A DNA stretch of 5,767 nucleotides, from contig CAZCKC010000187.1 in assembly GCA_964499235.1 (NCBI GenBank), positions 1-5,767 of the forward strand, in the 5' to 3' direction. This DNA is from JAFGRR01 sp964499235. Lineage in GTDB: Bacteria; Planctomycetota; Phycisphaerae; UBA1845; Fen-1342. The notes below the pieces were generated by a model. That model was not told the origin of the DNA. It searched no databases and saw only the letters and a list, made by a program, of their open reading frames with translations. Position 1 is the stretch's first letter; every line of letters starts with the position of its first letter. This document shows, piece by piece, positions 5,165 through 5,767 of this stretch. A program made the position numbers and the translations under genes.

Positions 5165-5752
5165 ATGTCCGACCCGATTACGCCGCAAATGGTGTTGGCA
5201 GGCTACGCCGGCGGCATCTTTCCGATGGCCGACCCCGACGGCGAGATCTATTGGTACAGCCCGGACCCCCGCACCGTCTTCGAGTTCGACCGCTTTCACG
5301 TCCCCAAGTCGCTGCGCCCGGTGCTGAAGCAGAAGCGCTTCGAGATCCGGGTGAACACGGCGTTCGCGGAGGTGATCGCGGCCTGCGGCGAGCGCGACGA
5401 GGGGACCTGGATCTCGCCGCAGATCGCCGCGCTCTACACGGAGGTGCACCGGGCCGGTTTTGCCCATTCCGTGGAGACGTGGCAAGACGGTCAGCTGGTC
5501 GGTGGGCTGTACGGCGTCACGCTGGGCGGGGCGTTCTTTGGCGAGTCGATGTTCCACCGCGTGCGGGACGCGTCCAAGGTTGCGCTGGTGAAGCTGATGG
5601 AGCGGTTACAGGCGCGCGGCTACACGCTGGTCGACACGCAGTGGTCGACCCCCCACCTCGCCCGCTTCGGCGCGGTGGAGATCCCCCGGGCGGAGTACCT
5701 GGAGCGGCTCGACCACGCGCTGAGGCAACGGTGCACGTTTCGCGATCCGTGA
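5165..5752 (+). CDS. aat: Leucyl/phenylalanyl-tRNA--protein transferase
   Basis: This cytosolic enzyme transfers Leu or Phe from aminoacyl-tRNA to the N-terminal Arg or Lys of proteins, creating an N-degron read by ClpS and degraded by ClpAP. The 195-residue protein shows the family motifs in order: GYAGGIFPM (13-21), WYSPDPR (30-36), EGTWI (79-83), HSVETW (101-106), VGGLYG (112-117), GESMF (126-130), ASK (136-138), DTQ (157-159), and FGAVEIPRAEYL (168-179). Glu127 and Gln159 are 32 residues apart, as are E156 and Q188 of the E. coli enzyme; Trp82 and Tyr91 match its W111 and Y120. Met21 stands where E. coli has Trp49. The protein lacks the first 30 or so residues of the E. coli form, as other short Aat proteins do. 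The reading frame stays open far upstream, antisense to ispA, but conserved sequence begins only here. The alternative start at 5162 adds one Met. It is transcribed divergently from ispA; the window ends 15 bases after its stop. Confidence 0.94.
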   Translation: MSDPITPQMVLAGYAGGIFPMADPDGEIYWYSPDPRTVFEFDRFHVPKSLRPVLKQKRFEIRVNTAFAEVIAACGERDEGTWISPQIAALYTEVHRAGFAHSVETWQDGQLVGGLYGVTLGGAFFGESMFHRVRDASKVALVKLMERLQARGYTLVDTQWSTPHLARFGAVEIPRAEYLERLDHALRQRCTFRDP

Positions 5753-5767
5753 GCGCCGGCGTGCGCC

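Overview
This is a GC-rich window (roughly two thirds G+C by eye) with densely packed genes and high-GC codon use. It looks like a bacterial chromosome fragment or metagenome contig end. The protein features fit a Planctomycetota-like or other PVC-type bacterium: a divergent deoxyxylulose-phosphate synthase, a eukaryote-like squalene synthase and a short leucyl/phenylalanyl-tRNA transferase. That assignment is an inference from motif style, not a proven taxonomy.

Layout, left to right. Bases 1-91 are dominated by a 19-base C run, a 9-base G run and a 24-base G run, and are probably an unreliable contig end. A minus-strand gene for a secreted protein of unknown family starts at 754 and runs off the left edge through these homopolymers. 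Bases 755-1131 carry no convincing gene, only a few inverted repeats and a ribosome binding site. From 4990 down to 1132 lies a compact minus-strand cluster in transcription order ispA (farnesyl diphosphate synthase), dxs (deoxyxylulose-5-phosphate synthase) and a squalene-synthase-type prenyltransferase, with gaps of 46 and 27 bases. A divergent intergenic region (4991-5164) with a 10-bp tandem repeat separates the cluster from plus-strand aat, which ends at 5752.

How the genes work together. Dxs makes the first committed intermediate of the MEP pathway, IspA condenses the C5 products into C15 farnesyl diphosphate (an aromatic residue five positions before the first Asp-rich motif supports C15), and the third enzyme would join two farnesyl diphosphates head to head into presqualene diphosphate or squalene. 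The cluster therefore holds the entry enzyme, the chain-length enzyme and the C30 branch enzyme of triterpenoid synthesis. Squalene cyclase, squalene epoxidase or C30 carotenoid genes are not in the window, so the end product is open. Aat belongs to the N-end rule degradation pathway and has no evident link to the terpenoid genes beyond the shared divergent region.

No tRNA, rRNA, CRISPR array, insertion sequence or phage gene was seen. Nothing here is a clearly new system. The points most worth a second look are the squalene-type operon, the altered motifs in Dxs, the unknown secreted protein and the repeat in the divergent promoter region.
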